From positions 62,001 through 126,000 of the forward strand of contig VCJN01000110.1 in assembly GCA_006384855.1 (NCBI GenBank): a stretch of 64,000 nucleotides of DNA, written 5' to 3'. Source of the stretch: Tetraselmis striata (lineage: Eukaryota; Chlorophyta; Chlorodendrophyceae; Chlorodendrales; Chlorodendraceae). The translations under genes and the position numbers were made by a program. Below, one piece after another: positions 1 to 12,234 of this stretch; the first letter of the stretch is position 1; each line of letters begins with the position of its first letter. A model generated the notes under the pieces. It was given only the letters and a program-made list of their open reading frames with translations. It had not been told where the DNA came from and made no database searches.

Positions 1-745
1 GAATGCGGCACTACCATAGACCCCGCAGTAACTTTCTCTAAAACGCATGATGCCCTTATTGGTGGTGCCGGCTTCCCGTAACGTGCTATGGAGTTGTATC
101 TGGACTGCGATGGTAAGTGCGTCGCACTCTGCACGGTGAGCAAGATTGTTCAACCCTGACTAGGGTATACTTCTTGCCCTAATTCGGTTTGTAGTAATGA
201 GCCAAATCTGAAGGTCCCACAGACCCACGCTGCTCGGTGCCGTCGGACTCAAGGGAGGCTGCAATAGGCACTTGGATGCGCAACTCCCCCAGAGGCTCGG
301 AGCTATATTTGTTGTATATGTGAGGTCGGCAACTGACAATCTAGCCGAATGCCAGATGTTGTATTCGGCTCCATATGTATGCTTTACGACTGCGGGACTC
401 ATTTCCACATTGTAAACCGCAGTATCCCCTCCCCGGGGATATCTTTACCAAAACGCGTGGTATTGCACCACCCCTCTCTGTCACACGACTCCTCCGCTTT
501 TAGTTTGGAAGTCGCGCCTCATGCTCGTCGCGCCCGTGTAATCTTGCCATGTATAAGCATATATGGGGGGGGGGGGGGGGGGGGGGGGGGCAGCTGAGAA
601 TATGGTCGGCCAGGAGATAAGATTGTCGTATATACGATGTCGGCAATGTACAATCTAGCCGAACGGGTAAGTCATTCGGCTCCGTATATGCATTAAGACT
701 GCGACACTACCACATAGACCGCAGAAACTTCATCAAAACGCATGA
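1..745. repeat. Diverged repeats, about three copies
   Basis: Related blocks recur at about 1-70, 328-440 and 640-745. Shared words include the acaatctagccgaa motif (near 335 and 650) and a block around gactgcg followed by accgcag. Spacing is roughly 300-390 bp and the copies are strongly diverged. A G-only tract of 26 bases (565-590) sits between copies two and three. No gene is recognisable. Confidence 0.5.
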
Positions 746-1369
746 TGGTGCCGGCCCGCGGCGCTGCGGACCTGCTTTCTGTATCACACGACTTCTTCCC
801 CATTGGTGTGCCGGCCCGCGGCGCTTATATACTCGCGACTTTGCGGACCTCCTCTCTGTATCACACGACTTCTCCGCTCTTATTTTGAAGCAAGTCACGC
901 AGGAAAGGCCCAAACCGGGCTCGCGCGGCACAATCTCGGCGGCTGGAGAGAAAAAAACTGCCCACTGATTGCACCACCCAACTTCCTTTCGGCTTGCCGC
1001 CCCCGGTATAGTCGCTACATACGGGTACCCGTAGGTATTACCTCGGTCGTAGCCACTGCTTGATGATATTTCGCGGGATTGCGCCACTGCATACGGCTGG
1101 GCGAGCGCGGCGGCTTGCCCGCCGCAGCTCGCGCAGCCGTGGCGCCGCGAATCGTATCGTAGTATTATTAAGACGACGTGTTAGCCATATCTCGCATTGG
1201 TCTGCCGGTACCGGTATCACGCCCCGACGGAGATTGTAGTGAGTATGCTGGGGATAAAGGGGAGATTGAGAGTAATTCCTACTCGCTACCAGTAGTCGCT
1301 ACCGGTAGTCGCTACCTTGCTAGATATGCACGCCACAGGCACCGGCAAACATACGACGAGTCGTCGCGA
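746..1369. other. No gene seen; small local duplication
   Basis: A ~50-bp block starting gtgccggcccgcggcgct and ending tatcacacgacttct occurs twice (about 750-795 and 806-880); the second copy carries a short insertion. The rest of the stretch shows no coding signal I trust. Confidence 0.4.
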
Positions 1370-4300
1370 CAGGGCAACAATCTGCGGCGGGGCGCAACAA
1401 TCTGGGGCTTTACGTAAGCCAATGTGAAGTTCTCAGGCGAGCACCTTGCTAGCAATCGGATTTTGTCATACAAGTATGCAACAAATACTTGGACAAGGAA
1501 AGTGTTTCAGCCGTGTAGGCATTTACTCCTGCCGAAGGCAACAATCTCCGGTGCAGCACAGCAATCTCGCCGTTGCAAATATGATGTTAGTACATGAGGG
1601 TGTGGCTATTTATCTGTGTCTTATCGTCGAGCCCTTGCGCATGCATAATACTTCTGTATGCCGCATTATCCGGGTACTGCAAGGCGTGCAGCCGTGTATG
1701 GATTTAAAATATGCCTAAGGCAACAATCTGCGGCGGGGCGCAACAATCTAGGGCTTTCACTAAGCCGAAGTGAAGTTCTCGGGCGAGCACCTCGCTAGCA
1801 GTCGTACTTTATCGTCAAGCCTTTGCACTTTTGTCATACAAGTATGCAACAAATACCCAGACATGGAAGGTGTTTCAGCCGTGTAGGCAGTTACCGCCTG
1901 CCGAAGGCAACAATCTGCGGCGCAGCGCAACAATCTAGGGCGTTCAGTCCTAAGCCAAAGTGAAGTTCTCGGGCGAGCACCTCGCTAGCAGTCGTACTTT
2001 ATCGTCAAGCCTTTGCACTTTTGTCATACAAGTATGCAACAAATACCCAGACATGGAAGGTGTTTCAGCCGTGTAGGCAGTTACCGCCTGCCGAAGGCAA
2101 CAATCTGCGGCGCAGCGCAACAATCTAGGGCTCGCCGTCGCGAATATGATGTACCTAGATAGGGGGTGTGGCTATCCACGAGTTTCTTGTCGTCGAGCCC
2201 CTGTGCATGCATAATACTTATGTACGCCGCATTATCCGGGTACTGCAAGGCGTGCAGCCGTGTATGGATTTAGAACATGCCTAAGGCAACAATCTGCGGC
2301 GGGGCGCAACAATCTAGGGCGTTCAGTCCTAAGCCAAACTGAAGTTCTCGGGCGAGCGCCTCGCTAGCAGTCGTACTTTCCCGTCAAGCCTATGCGCTTT
2401 TGTCATACAAGTATGCAACAAATACCCGGACATGGAAGGTGTTTCAGCCGTGTAGGCAGTTACCGCCTGCCGAAGGCAACAATCTGCGGCGCAGCGCAAC
2501 AATCTAAGGCTCGCCGTCGCAAATATGATGTACCTAGGGGTGTAACTATCCACGAGTTTCTTGTCGTCGAGCCCATGCGCATGCATAATACTTCTCTATG
2601 CCGCATTATCCGGGTACTGCAAGGCGTGCAGCCGTGTATGGATTTAAAATATGCCTAAGGCAACAATCTGCGGCGGGGCGCAACAATCTAGGGCGTTCAG
2701 TCCTAAGCCAAAGTGAAGTTCTCGGGCGAGCACCTCGCTAGCAGTCGTACTTTCTCGTCAAGCCTATGCGCTTTTGTCATACAAGTATGCAACGAATACC
2801 CGGACAAGGAAAGTGTTTCAGCCATGTAGGCATTTACCGCCTGCCAAAGGCAACAATCTGCGGCGCAGCGCAACAATCTAGGGCTCGCCGTCGCGAATAT
2901 GATGTACCTAGGGGTGTAACTATCCACGAGTTTCTTGTCGTCGAGCCCTTGCGCATGCATAATACTTCTCTATGCCGCATTATCCGGGTACTGCAAGGCG
3001 TGCAGCCGTGTATGGATTTAGAACATGCCTAAGGCAACAATCTGCGGCGCAGCGCAACAATCTAGGGCTCGCCGTCGCGAATATGATGTACCTAGGGGTG
3101 TAACTATCCACGAGTTTCTTGTCGTCGAGCCCTTGCGCATGCATAATACTTATCTATGCCGCATTATCCGGGTACTGCAAGGCGTGCAGCCGTGTATGGA
3201 TTTAGAACATGCCTAAGGCAACAATCTGCGGCGGGGCGCAACAATCTAGGGCGTTCAGTCCTAAGCCAAACTGAAGTTCTCGGGCGAGCACCTCGCTAGC
3301 AGTCGTACTTTCTCGTCAAGCCTATGCGCTTTTGTCATACAAGTATGCAACAAATACCCGGACATGGAAGGTGTTTCAGCCGTGTAGGCAGTTACCGCCT
3401 GCCGAAGGCAACAATCTGCGGCGCAGCGCAACAATCTAAGGCTCGCCGTCGCAAATATGATGTACCTAGGGGTGTAACTATCCACGAGTTTCTTGTCGTC
3501 GAGCCCATACGCATGCATAATACTTCTCTATGCCGCATTTTCCGGGTACTGCAAGGCGTGCAGCCGTGTATGGATTTAAAATATGCCTAAGGCAACAATC
3601 TGCGGCGCAGCGCAACAATCTAGGGCGTTCAGTCCTAAGCCAAAGTGAAGTTCTCGGGCGAGCACCTCGCTAGCAGTCGTACTTTCTCGTCAAGCCTTTG
3701 CACTTTTGTCATACAAGTATGCAACGAATACCCGGACAAGGAAAGTGTTTCAGCCATGTAGGCATTTACCGCCTGCCGAAGGCAACAATCTGCGGCGCAG
3801 CGCAACAATCTAGGGCTCGCCATCGCCAATATGATGTACCTAGGGGTGTAACTATCCACGAGTTTCTTGTCGTCGAGCCCTTGCGCATGCATAATACTTC
3901 TCTATGCCGCATTATCCGGGTACTGCAAGGCGTGCAGCCGTGTATGGATTTAGAACATGCCTAAGGCAACAATATGCGGCGCAGCCTGCCGAAGGCAACA
4001 ATCTGCGGCGCAGCGCAACAATCTAGGGCTCGCCGTCGCGAATATGATGTACCTAGGGGTGTAACTATCCACGAGTTTCTTGTCGTCGAGCCCTTGCGCA
4101 TGCATAATACTTATCTATGCCGCATTATCCGGGTACTGCAAGGCGTGCAGCCGTGTATGGATTTAGAACATGCCTAAGGCAACAATCTGCGGCGGGGCGC
4201 AACAATCTAGGGCGTTCAGTCCTAAGCCAAAGTGAAGTTCTCGGGCGAGCACCTCCCTCGCAGTCGTACTTTCTCGTCAAGCCTAAGCGCTTTTGTCATA

Positions 4301-5300
4301 CAAGTATGCAACGAATACCCGGACAAGGAAAGTGTTTCAGCCATGTAGGCATTTACCGCCTGCCGAAGGCAACAATCTGCGGCGCAGCGCAACAATCTAG
4401 GGCTCGCCGTCGCGAATATGATGTACCTAGGGGTGTAACTATCCACGAGTTTCTTGTCGTCGAGCCCTTGCGCATGCATAATACTTATCTATGCCGCATT
4501 ATCCGGGTACTGCAAGGCGTGCAGCCGTGTATGGATTTAGAACATGCCTAAGGCAACAATCTGCGGCGGGGCGCAACAATCTAGGGCGTTCAGTCCTAAG
4601 CCAAAGTGAAGTTCTCGGGCGAGCACCTCCCTCGCAGTCGTACTTTCTCGTCAAGCCTAAGCGCTTTTGTCATACAAGTATGCAACGAATACCCGGACAA
4701 GGAAAGTGTTTCAGCCATGTAGGCATTTACCGCCTGCCGAAGGCAACAGTCTGCGGCGCAGCGCAACAATCTAAGGCTCGCCGTCGCAAATATGATGTAC
4801 CTAGGGGTGTAACTATCCACGAGTTTCTTGTCGTCGAGCCCATGCGCATGCATAATATTTCTATATGCCGCATTATCCGGGTAATGTACGGCTTGCAGCC
4901 GTGTATGGATTTAACATATGCCTAAGGCAACAATCTGCGGCGGGGCGCAACAATCTAGGGCGTTTATATAGTACTAAGCCAAAGTGAAGTTCTCGGGCGA
5001 GCACCTCGCTAGCAGTCGTACTTTCTCGTCAAGCCTATGCGCTTTTGTCATACAAGTATGCAACAAATACCCGGACAAGGAAAGTGTTTCAGCCATGTAG
5101 GCATTTACCGCCTGCCGAAGGCAACAATCTGCGGCGCAGCGCAACAATCTAGGGCTCGCCGTCGCCAATATGATGTACGTGTAGGGGTGTACCTGTCCAC
5201 GAGTTTCTTGTCGTGGAGCCCATGCGCACGCATAATACTTCTGTATGTCGCATTATCCGGGTACTGTAAGGCGTGCCGCCGTGTATGGATATATTAAAAC
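1370..5300. repeat. Satellite array, ~187-bp monomers in ~374-bp dimers
   Basis: The word aaggcaacaatctgcggcg recurs about every 185-187 bp through the block (for example near 2474, 2658, 2848, 3033, 3218, 3406, 3592, 3779, 4177, 4366, 4551, 4740 and 4925). A second word, ttttgtcatacaagtatgca, recurs mostly every ~374 bp (2398, 2772, 3330, 3704, 4292, 4666, 5043). The array therefore has two monomer types, A and B, forming a higher-order dimer. Extra or missing monomers produce the 558- and 588-bp steps and the ~179-bp step near 1832-2013. Open frames of 85-144 codons on both strands are by-products of the periodicity, not genes. The first copies (1370-1700) and the last (after 5160) are the most diverged, as expected at array edges. 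Confidence 0.9.
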
Positions 5301-5876
5301 ATGCCTTACCTTCGCGGCGCTAGATCGGTGGAGGTAGCGCCACTTTTCGCCGAAGTCGAGAATATCAGTCTTCAAGGCCTTGTACGACTCCCACTCTCTT
5401 TCATCTACAACCGGCCTTAACCACTCATGATCATGTCCTCCTGACTTGGAAGGTTGGTGTTCTTGGACCGGGACGCTGGTAGAAGGTTGCGTGCGAGGCG
5501 GTAAGCGAGTCCCGGTACGGGTTGGGGTTGTAGCTTCCGGCCGAAACTTTGGCAGCGACGCAAGGGCTTCACGGTCTGCGGGCACCCCCCCTCGAATGTT
5601 TGACGCCTCAGCCGGTGCTGGGAACTCCCGGTCATTAGGCCCGACGCTTGCCTCCTGTCCAACGCTGCCATGTGTTGGAGTCGCACCAGTTCGTGGAAGC
5701 ACCGGAACCTCAGCCAAGGAGCGGTCGACAAATCTAGTCAGCAAGCCCCGTGCCGTATCGGCACCAAGCGCAGGTTCCAGACGCTGCGACATCGACCACA
5801 CACGCTCAGAATTGACCTGCATGTACTGAAACATGCCGTCGATATGCTCGCCATTGGACCACGCCGAATTTGACAT
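5253..5876 (-). CDS. Hypothetical ORF beside the satellite, possibly a retroelement ORF1 remnant
   Basis: An uninterrupted 207-codon frame begins with Met-Ser-Asn-Ser-Ala-Trp at 5876. Its middle is low-complexity and rich in Pro, Thr, Ser and Arg. A more ordinary C-terminal segment contains HDHEWLRPVVDEREWESY followed by KTDILDFGEKWRYLHR. The last ~40 bp run into the satellite, so the natural C-terminus is probably lost. I do not recognise the family. The shape (disordered first half, short charged helical block) would fit a gag-like or ORF1 protein of an algal retroelement, but no zinc knuckle is visible. It could also be a chance frame in GC-rich DNA. Confidence 0.3.
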   Translation of the reverse strand: MSNSAWSNGEHIDGMFQYMQVNSERVWSMSQRLEPALGADTARGLLTRFVDRSLAEVPVLPRTGATPTHGSVGQEASVGPNDREFPAPAEASNIRGGVPADREALASLPKFRPEATTPTRTGTRLPPRTQPSTSVPVQEHQPSKSGGHDHEWLRPVVDEREWESYKALKTDILDFGEKWRYLHRSSAAKVRHVLIYPYTAARLTVPG

Positions 5877-6599
5877 GGCTATAAGGTAGGAGGCCTATGG
5901 GGCACGGCACGGGTGTGGCGAGTGATGCCCCCCCTTGCGAAAACCGTTGACGACACAATCTAGAAGCCGCGGTCGTGCCAGCGCCATGATCCCAGTACTT
6001 AATGCAACTGTACGAAACCCTAAATTCGTCCTTTTCGGTATAACGAGATTTGGCTCACTTTGCTCGGATTAGGGCTCAAAAACAGAGCCAAAACACGGTG
6101 CGCGTGATACATTACCTTTTTGCTCGCGTTTTGGCCCCCTCCCCTCGGTCGTGCGCTACCAACGACGTCTACCGGAAGATGCCCCGTACGCCGCTGCGGG
6201 GTACGACTGTCGGCGTATGTCCCGCGTCTCGGCATGTCCTCTTCCCCTTGCTAGACCGTACGCTGGCCTATGCTGACCGCTTCCCTCCTACCGACGACCG
6301 GTCTTACGGGGCCGAAGGCGATGTCTGCGTATTTGCGGGGCTAGTACTGCGACCCTACCCATCCAGCAGCCCCGCAGTTGTGCGGAAATTGGCGGAGCGG
6401 CGGGTGCGGCTGTGGGAGGCGGGGGACGCAGTGCGCGCCGGCTTCTCGGTGTGCGGGTTGCAGCAATTGCGGCGCGAGTCGCGGGATGGCAGCGAGATAC
6501 ATAATTACCAGATGGAGGCGGGTGAGCTGCCAACAACCACATCTCGGAGTGCCCGCCGACGGAAGCACCGGCGATCTGCGAGGGCGCGGGCGGCTTCTG

Positions 6600-9500
6600 C
6601 AAAGGCTGCGGAGGGGGGCGCCGATGCTTTGGCGGAGGGGGGCCGCCGGCGGTGGTAGATGCTCACCGCCGGGCGACGAAACTCATCCCCGTGCAGGAGC
6701 TGCGCCGCGCTCGCCAGGCGCTGGACACCGCCGACCTCGGTATGGTTTCCGACGCCGCTGCGGCGCTCCTTGTCCTTGAAGCCCTCCATCCGCCTCCTCC
6801 TGCCACAGCCCCGGAGTACTCCCCTCCCGAGGAGCCGCCGGACCTGCGGCGGGCGCCGCCGTCGTGGGGTGGCAATGCGAATGAGGTTCGGCGGTGGGGG
6901 AGGACCATAGGCGGGTTATGCGCCGTGCTCCCCGGCTTTACGTTGGGCACGTGGACTTGTGGCGTTGGAAGCACATCATGGACCTAGACGTACCTTCATG
7001 GCGCCCGTGGGTGAACCGCTGCTTGGCGAGGCGGTGCCACTCGCGCACTGCGGCTTTCTTTGGCGAGTGGCACCGTCTTTGCGCTCCACAAGGACGACCC
7101 CGCCGCGTGGGCGAAGACCGGCGAGCCGCTCCGAGTACGCCCACTTGGAGTCGGCTCCGTGCTGATGCGCCTGTCCTCCGCCCACGCTCTCTTGCATGTG
7201 GGTGGGGATGCGCGGGAGGCCATGGGCCCGGTACAACGCAGCTTTCAGTCGGGAGCTGGTTGTGAGACAGCGTATATGAGGATGCGGGTGGCGCTACAAC
7301 TTTTCGGCGGGCGTGGTACTGGCGGGAAAGGGCTACTACTCCTGGATATTTGGAATGCCTTCAATGAGGTGCGATAATTTACGGCTCGCTTCAGCACCCG
7401 CGTCTACATGGCATGATCCCTTTTTTTCGGATGTTGTACGATCCTCCCAGCCAGCGACATGTACTACTACGCGCCGGATGATCCCGGTACGTTGCGCGCC
7501 ACCCTACATTCTCGTACGGGTGTGCGCCAGGGTGAAGGCCCCGCTATATTGCTGCCTCGCTATCGCGGGTCCGGTTCAAGCGGTTGTGGCTCATACCGCC
7601 GCTGATACTTCTGCAAGAGTTTCGCGGATGATTGCGGCGCGGCTACACCCGCGGCTAACGTTCCGCGTGTTTTGACGAGTATTGTACGGAGCTTTTCAAA
7701 GTCGGACTGGTGGTACATGACAGTAAGACGCGGTACTTTGTCACCCCGGTGACATCGAGGCCGAGTTGCGGGCAGTGCGGGCGAAGTTGGCCCCGGGAGG
7801 GTTTCGTACCCCGGCCGACAACCTTGTCCAAGATGGCGCCGTGCACATGGGTGCTCCTATTAGCCAGTACCCCCGGTGGATGACCGGTGCGTTGGGGCGG
7901 CGCCGGGTGGCCCACGCCGAACGGTTGGAGCGCATCGCCTCCTTTGGCACGTCGGGATACGGCTGCCACCATGGGCCATGCGGCTGCTGGTCGTATGCGC
8001 AGTGCGGCACACCGGCTTCCTCAACCGCATGATGCCGCCATCGGAGCTGGACCCTTTCTTGGCGGCCGTGGACGCTGCCAACATTTCGGCTGCGTTTTCG
8101 TTGCTTGGTTTGGACGCTTGCGACCAGTCTACACCGCGCATGCTGGTGGCTGCGATCGTCCAGATAAGTATGCCCGCGGATTTTGGCCGTTTGAATATGG
8201 CCTTGCTCCAGTAGTCTGAGGCCCCCGCGGCGATTTATTCCGATCGTTTCATTTCTGCCAAAGGTGGTACGGGAGTACGGGCCCGCCCTCGGCCCCTTGT
8301 ACGAGGCGGTTCGCGCCGAGGTGTCGTCCGTGGCTACGAGTGCTTTGCCATGGGCGCGCGAGACGCGCCGCGTATACGAGACTGTACGGGCCCTTACCAC
8401 GTTATTACCGCAAAGCAGATGTGCAACGCGCACGCGCCGCGTACGGGCACGCCCACGAGATCTTCGAGTGACTTACGGTCGGTAATGCTACGACCACCGC
8501 TGCACCGGATCCGTCAACTGGTGCTACGGCCCGTACGGGTACGAGCACTAGCGGAGGACTGCGCGTCACCACATCTCCTTTTACGGCCACTCCCCGTGGA
8601 GTTGGTATTGGTGAGGCTGCCTCTGTTGCCCAACAATTGCTTCCCATCGGTGCTACGAGTACGGCCAATACCGAAACTACATGCGCTTCTGTAGCTCTCA
8701 AGATACATACCGTCGCCCCGCACCCCCTCCGTCTGTGGCATCTCCTTCCCTACTAGAACCTCAGCCATGCGGTACTACAGCTCCGCCCTCGGCGGGTATT
8801 GGTACGGGTGCTGCCTCCGATGATCAACCCACGACGACCATACATGGTTGTCCAGCGCCACCTCAGCCGTGCGATTCGCTTGCGTGACTTCGTGGCCCTC
8901 GCTCTTGGCTTCCAGCGCATGGGTGCCGCGGCCTCGCGCCTTGATACCTTGCGCTTGTACAACGCGTGCGGGCCGGGCTCCCTATATCGCTTTTCCAGTC
9001 GGATCACGAGTCAGCCCGCAAGATTCCCCATACATGCTGCTTATTCGGCCGCCGCTGCGCGGGTGCCGGGCCTTCGCCCGCGCGGGGGTTCCGCGCTTGT
9101 CACATGTCCAAGCCCCACGTGTGGTATTATTGACCCCTTATGGCTTCGCTCTACGGATGGCTCGAACCAGAATGCCAAGGATTTCGTCGTGGATCATCTG
9201 CCCATCTGCCCCGTTGCGAACAACAAGCACCGCATGCATACCGCTTTGAAGAATCTGTGGGCTTCCGTGGCGATCGAAGGGGGGGCGGTGCTCGACCGGG
9301 GCCGCTCGGGAGTCGACGACTTGACCCTTGAGTCGAATGGGCTGCGCCCATCGGACCGCTCGCTCGCGGCCGTCAGATTTGACGTTGGCGGGGTGAGGGG
9401 GTCCGGCGTGCGAGTACATTATCGATTTCGCGTGCGTGTCCTCCACGACCCCCATTTGGGGCAACGACCCGCCCGCTGGTGCACCCCGGGGATCACGGCG

Positions 9501-9935
9501 ACCGAGGCGGAGCGCAACAAACTAGCGGCGGACCGGGCGTGTTCCGCCCCGGTGCAGGGTGTTCACCGGCACTACCCTTTTGTGGTTAAACACCGCGGCC
9601 GCCTCGGAAACTCCGCTGTACCGGTGGTCTACATCTTCGCGGTGTTACTCGCTGTGCGCAACTTCCCTGGCGGTCCTTCCGCCCCGACTTCATGCTCCCT
9701 TCGTGGTCAGTCCATCCAGGCTCTTCGAAACTTTGTTGCCAATCAACCCGCTGAGTTCCGCCATCACCTGTCGCGCACGCGGCGGGGGTTGTTGCAGCGA
9801 GTCTCAGCTTGCGTGGATGGTACCTTGGGCGGCATTCTCTCTGCCGGAGTGCAGACGGCCAAGTCTGATGCGTTTGCCCGTGCTCATTCTGCACCCTCGT
9901 CTTCTGGTGCTGCTTCCACCGCGCAATTGTTGTAG
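6600..9935 (+). pseudogene. Decayed RT retroelement with endonuclease-like C-terminus
   Basis: Coding signal jumps between frames, so this is a frameshifted relic. In order: an N-terminal block with RRARQALDTADLG at ~6700; an RT segment ending LLLLDIWNAFNEVR with catalytic motif A Asp at 7344; a GVRQGEGP segment near 7530 equivalent to the ARQGC box of the intact element at 33 kb; a Phe-Ala-Asp-Asp catalytic box at 7621-7632; and a C-terminal domain whose last recognisable block is HRHYPFVVKHRGRLGNSA near 9580. That C-terminal layout resembles the intact 33-kb protein, so both probably belong to one broad class of algal non-LTR-like elements, but they are different families. Many frameshifts and stops mean it cannot be active. 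Confidence 0.65.
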
Positions 9936-9944
9936 TGGACGTTT

Positions 9945-10020
9945 TCTTTTGCCTATTCGGGTGGTTTCCTGCTCGCCTTTTGCAGCTAGCTCATGTAACT
10001 ATAAATCATGGCGCTCCCGA
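9945..10020 (+). repeat. Retroposon 3' tail, family 2
   Basis: The block around gccttttgcagctagctc ending in catgtaact recurs at 41,640-41,720 and 41,870-41,945. Here it lies just after the decayed RT coding region, so it is probably that family's 3' untranslated end. Confidence 0.55.
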
Positions 10021-10690
10021 GTTAGCCACTCTTGGACAATTGCAAAACAAGTTGCGGCCGTCACCATTCGCGCAGCAACCGCAATTGGGGAACCCCCTCC
10101 CGACGCCGCCACGCCGTTCACGTATCCCAGCGCGCGATTGCAGCAGCGGACGGTAGGGCGGGTCGTAGGTGCACCCGCCCACAAATCGCGCCGCCAGCCA
10201 ACGCGCGACGCGCGTGTTTTTTTGCCGCGGGCGAGAAGTAGCGGCGATATGAGATATAGTAGCCGTTGCGCGTGCCGTAACGGCAGTGCGGCTTGTAGTC
10301 GCGCCCCATCGCCGATCCGCCCCATCAGTCGCACGTGCGGCGGTTTTCATGGGCGTGCGTGTTGATTCAGTTCAACCTACATGATCGTCGCCATGTTAGT
10401 TGTCACCTGCCACGCGTCTTGGCGGCGCGTTGGTTCGTGCCCCCGTCGTCGCCCCGCAAGATGATGCGAGGACTGAGCGTCACTTCGGTGGGGCCGGGCC
10501 GCCGCGTTGGAGCCCCGTCTACACCATGTTATGCAATTTGCCATATATACCCCGATTTGCACCCAGTTTTGCAACCTGCCACTGCTCGGGATTGCACCCT
10601 GTTTTGCAAAAGCGGGGTTTGACCCTGTTCTGCTAGGTAAGGCAAAATTATACCCTGTTTCGCATTCTTCCCTAATTAAGATTGCTGCAG
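10021..10690. other. No gene recognised
   Basis: GC-rich stretch with overlapping chance frames on both strands and no recognisable motif. A short local triplication of a cctgttttgc-like word lies at ~10,545-10,660. Confidence 0.4.
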
Positions 10691-10691
10691 C

Positions 10692-10775
10692 AGCTGCTGC
10701 TGCTGTGAATTACAAAAAAGGCAGTTCCCCAGAGTTAGAAAATCAACACAGCAAGCCGCTTAAAAGCGGCCCGCA
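10692..10775 (-). repeat. Dispersed repeat R1, copy 1
   Basis: Read on the minus strand, this runs from a short hairpin (ccgc, ttaaaa, gcgg) through a gcttgctgtgttgat word to a tgtaattcacac-like end. Related copies lie at ~18,485-18,585 (+), ~20,130-20,215 (+), 28,060-28,130 (-) and ~49,030-49,135 (-). Confidence 0.6.
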
Positions 10776-10799
10776 TCCCGCATAAGGCGGGATGGATGA

Positions 10800-10994
10800 T
10801 CTTATAGCCCTGGTGCAGGGCACGGGCGTAGGCCCCTGACGAGGGGGCAGCCGAGTGGGAGGGGCAGGAGGATGCGGTGAGGTTAAAGGAAGTGTGTGGC
10901 GTGCGCAGTGCCCGCGCCGCCATGTAGCGGCGCGTGCGCCTGGCGGGCGCCCAGGATACTGCTGTCGCTGCGCTAGTACTAATGTACTATAACA
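10800..10994 (-). repeat. 3' LTR of the small LTR element
   Basis: 195 bp. Its copy of the internal ORF's start region reads ctg where the other LTR has atg, so the start codon exists only in the 5' LTR. Confidence 0.75.
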
Positions 10995-11391
10995 GCCCCT
11001 CTCAAGCATAGTCCGGTCATACAGTTGACTAGTGCCCATGCTTGTCTAAGCAGCAGGGTGTGAGTAGGTTCTGGCAGGGCTTTGATGAGCCCATCCAATG
11101 GCGGCACCATTGAGCATGCTGATAGCACCGGACTGAGAGCGCCAGTTGCTGGTGTCAGTTGCTCAGTCGGAGTCTGAGTAGACTACGAGGCGAGCCCCCC
11201 CCGGTTCAGTGGCCCCGTAGGTGATGCCCAGGCCAGGGGTGCCTTCGAGATGGCAGAGCACGCATGAGGTGGCAGGGTCTTCTGCGGGGCAGACTGAAAC
11301 CTTCTGAGCACGCTGATAGCGAAGGCGAGGTCTAGTCCGGTGCACATCGTGACGAAGTTGACAGAGCCCAGGAAACCAACACCGATGCGGT

Positions 11392-12234
11392 TCATGGTCC
11401 TCTCGGGGGAGCGGGGCCTTGTCGGTGGCGATGGCGCTGGCAAGATGGCGGCGACTGAAGGGAGAGCGGCGGGCGCTGAGGTGCTGCAGCAGCGAGCGGG
11501 AAAGCGGCGGGCGCTGATATGGAGGCGGCAAGTACGGGCTCCGGCCGCGCGGGCGTGGGCGGTGGCGGCGCGGGGGCTGCAGGCGGCGGAGGCACGAGCT
11601 CCGGCTGCGCGGGGGCGGCAGGCGGCGGAGGCACGGGCTCCGGCTGCACGGGGGCGGCAGGCGGCGGTGGCGCGGGCTCCGGCTGCGCGGGGGCGGCAGG
11701 CGGCGGAGGCACGAGCTCCGGCTGCGCGGGGGCTGCAGGCGGCGGAGGCACGAGCTCCGGCTGCGCGGGGGCGGCAGGCGGCGGAGGCACGGGCTCCGGC
11801 TGCACGGGGGCGGCAGGCGGCGGAGGCGCGGGCTCCGGCTGCGCCGTTCGGTGCTGGAGAGAGAGCCGGGGCAGGTCATGTGCCTGCAGAACCGCGCGGA
11901 CGGCGGCCGTGGTAGCATCGTGCGCGTCATCTCGCATCAGCGCGAGCAACTGAGACTTCAGTTCGGCTGAGGCAGCTTGCTGCATTTGCACGGCGTGTTG
12001 GACCGCTGCAGAGCTGACTTGTCCCCAGGAGGCAGGGGATAGGAGGCCAAAGGATTGGTCGAGTGCGGGCCACTGGTCGGAGGATCCGCCGGCGCCTGGC
12101 GGCGGCGGGGCAGGCATGACGTCGGACATACAAACGCTCACGGAGAAACCGGGCGACATGGCCAGGAGAGCGCGCCGTGCAGGCGGGAAGCGACGCTGTG
12201 AGGCTAGGAGGGCATCATAACCTCTTATAGCCAT
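11392..12234 (-). CDS. Proline-rich putative gag-like protein of the LTR element
   Basis: The 280-codon frame starts with Met-Ala-Ile-Arg-Gly-Tyr at 12,234, inside the 5' LTR, and runs through the expected primer-binding site into the internal region. Residues ~1-130 contain a helical, Gln/Ala-rich part (for example SSAAVQHAVQMQQAASAEL). Then come about seven tandem copies of a 13-residue unit of the type QPEPVPPPPAAPA, encoded by a 39-bp minisatellite (about 11,540-11,850). No zinc knuckle, protease or RT motif is present. The position inside an LTR pair is the only argument for a gag role; the repeat itself would be open in several frames. Confidence 0.45.
   Translation of the reverse strand: MAIRGYDALLASQRRFPPARRALLAMSPGFSVSVCMSDVMPAPPPPGAGGSSDQWPALDQSFGLLSPASWGQVSSAAVQHAVQMQQAASAELKSQLLALMRDDAHDATTAAVRAVLQAHDLPRLSLQHRTAQPEPAPPPPAAPVQPEPVPPPPAAPAQPELVPPPPAAPAQPELVPPPPAAPAQPEPAPPPPAAPVQPEPVPPPPAAPAQPELVPPPPAAPAPPPPTPARPEPVLAASISAPAAFPLAAAAPQRPPLSLQSPPSCQRHRHRQGPAPPRGP

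Noticed and set aside
1446..5297. Family of 85-144 codon proteins repeated on both strands
   Set aside because: They are produced by the satellite period; both strands are equally open and the frames stop or shift wherever monomer number changes.
10734..10800. R1 hairpin as a Helitron 3' end
   Set aside because: The ccgc/gcgg hairpin is not followed by CTRR at the usual distance, and the variable-length side of the copies lies at the hairpin end rather than beyond it.
10994..11390. Plus-strand frame 11,340-11,915 as a gene
   Set aside because: It runs antisense through the Pro-rich repeat of the LTR element; the 39-bp unit is open in several frames because of its composition.
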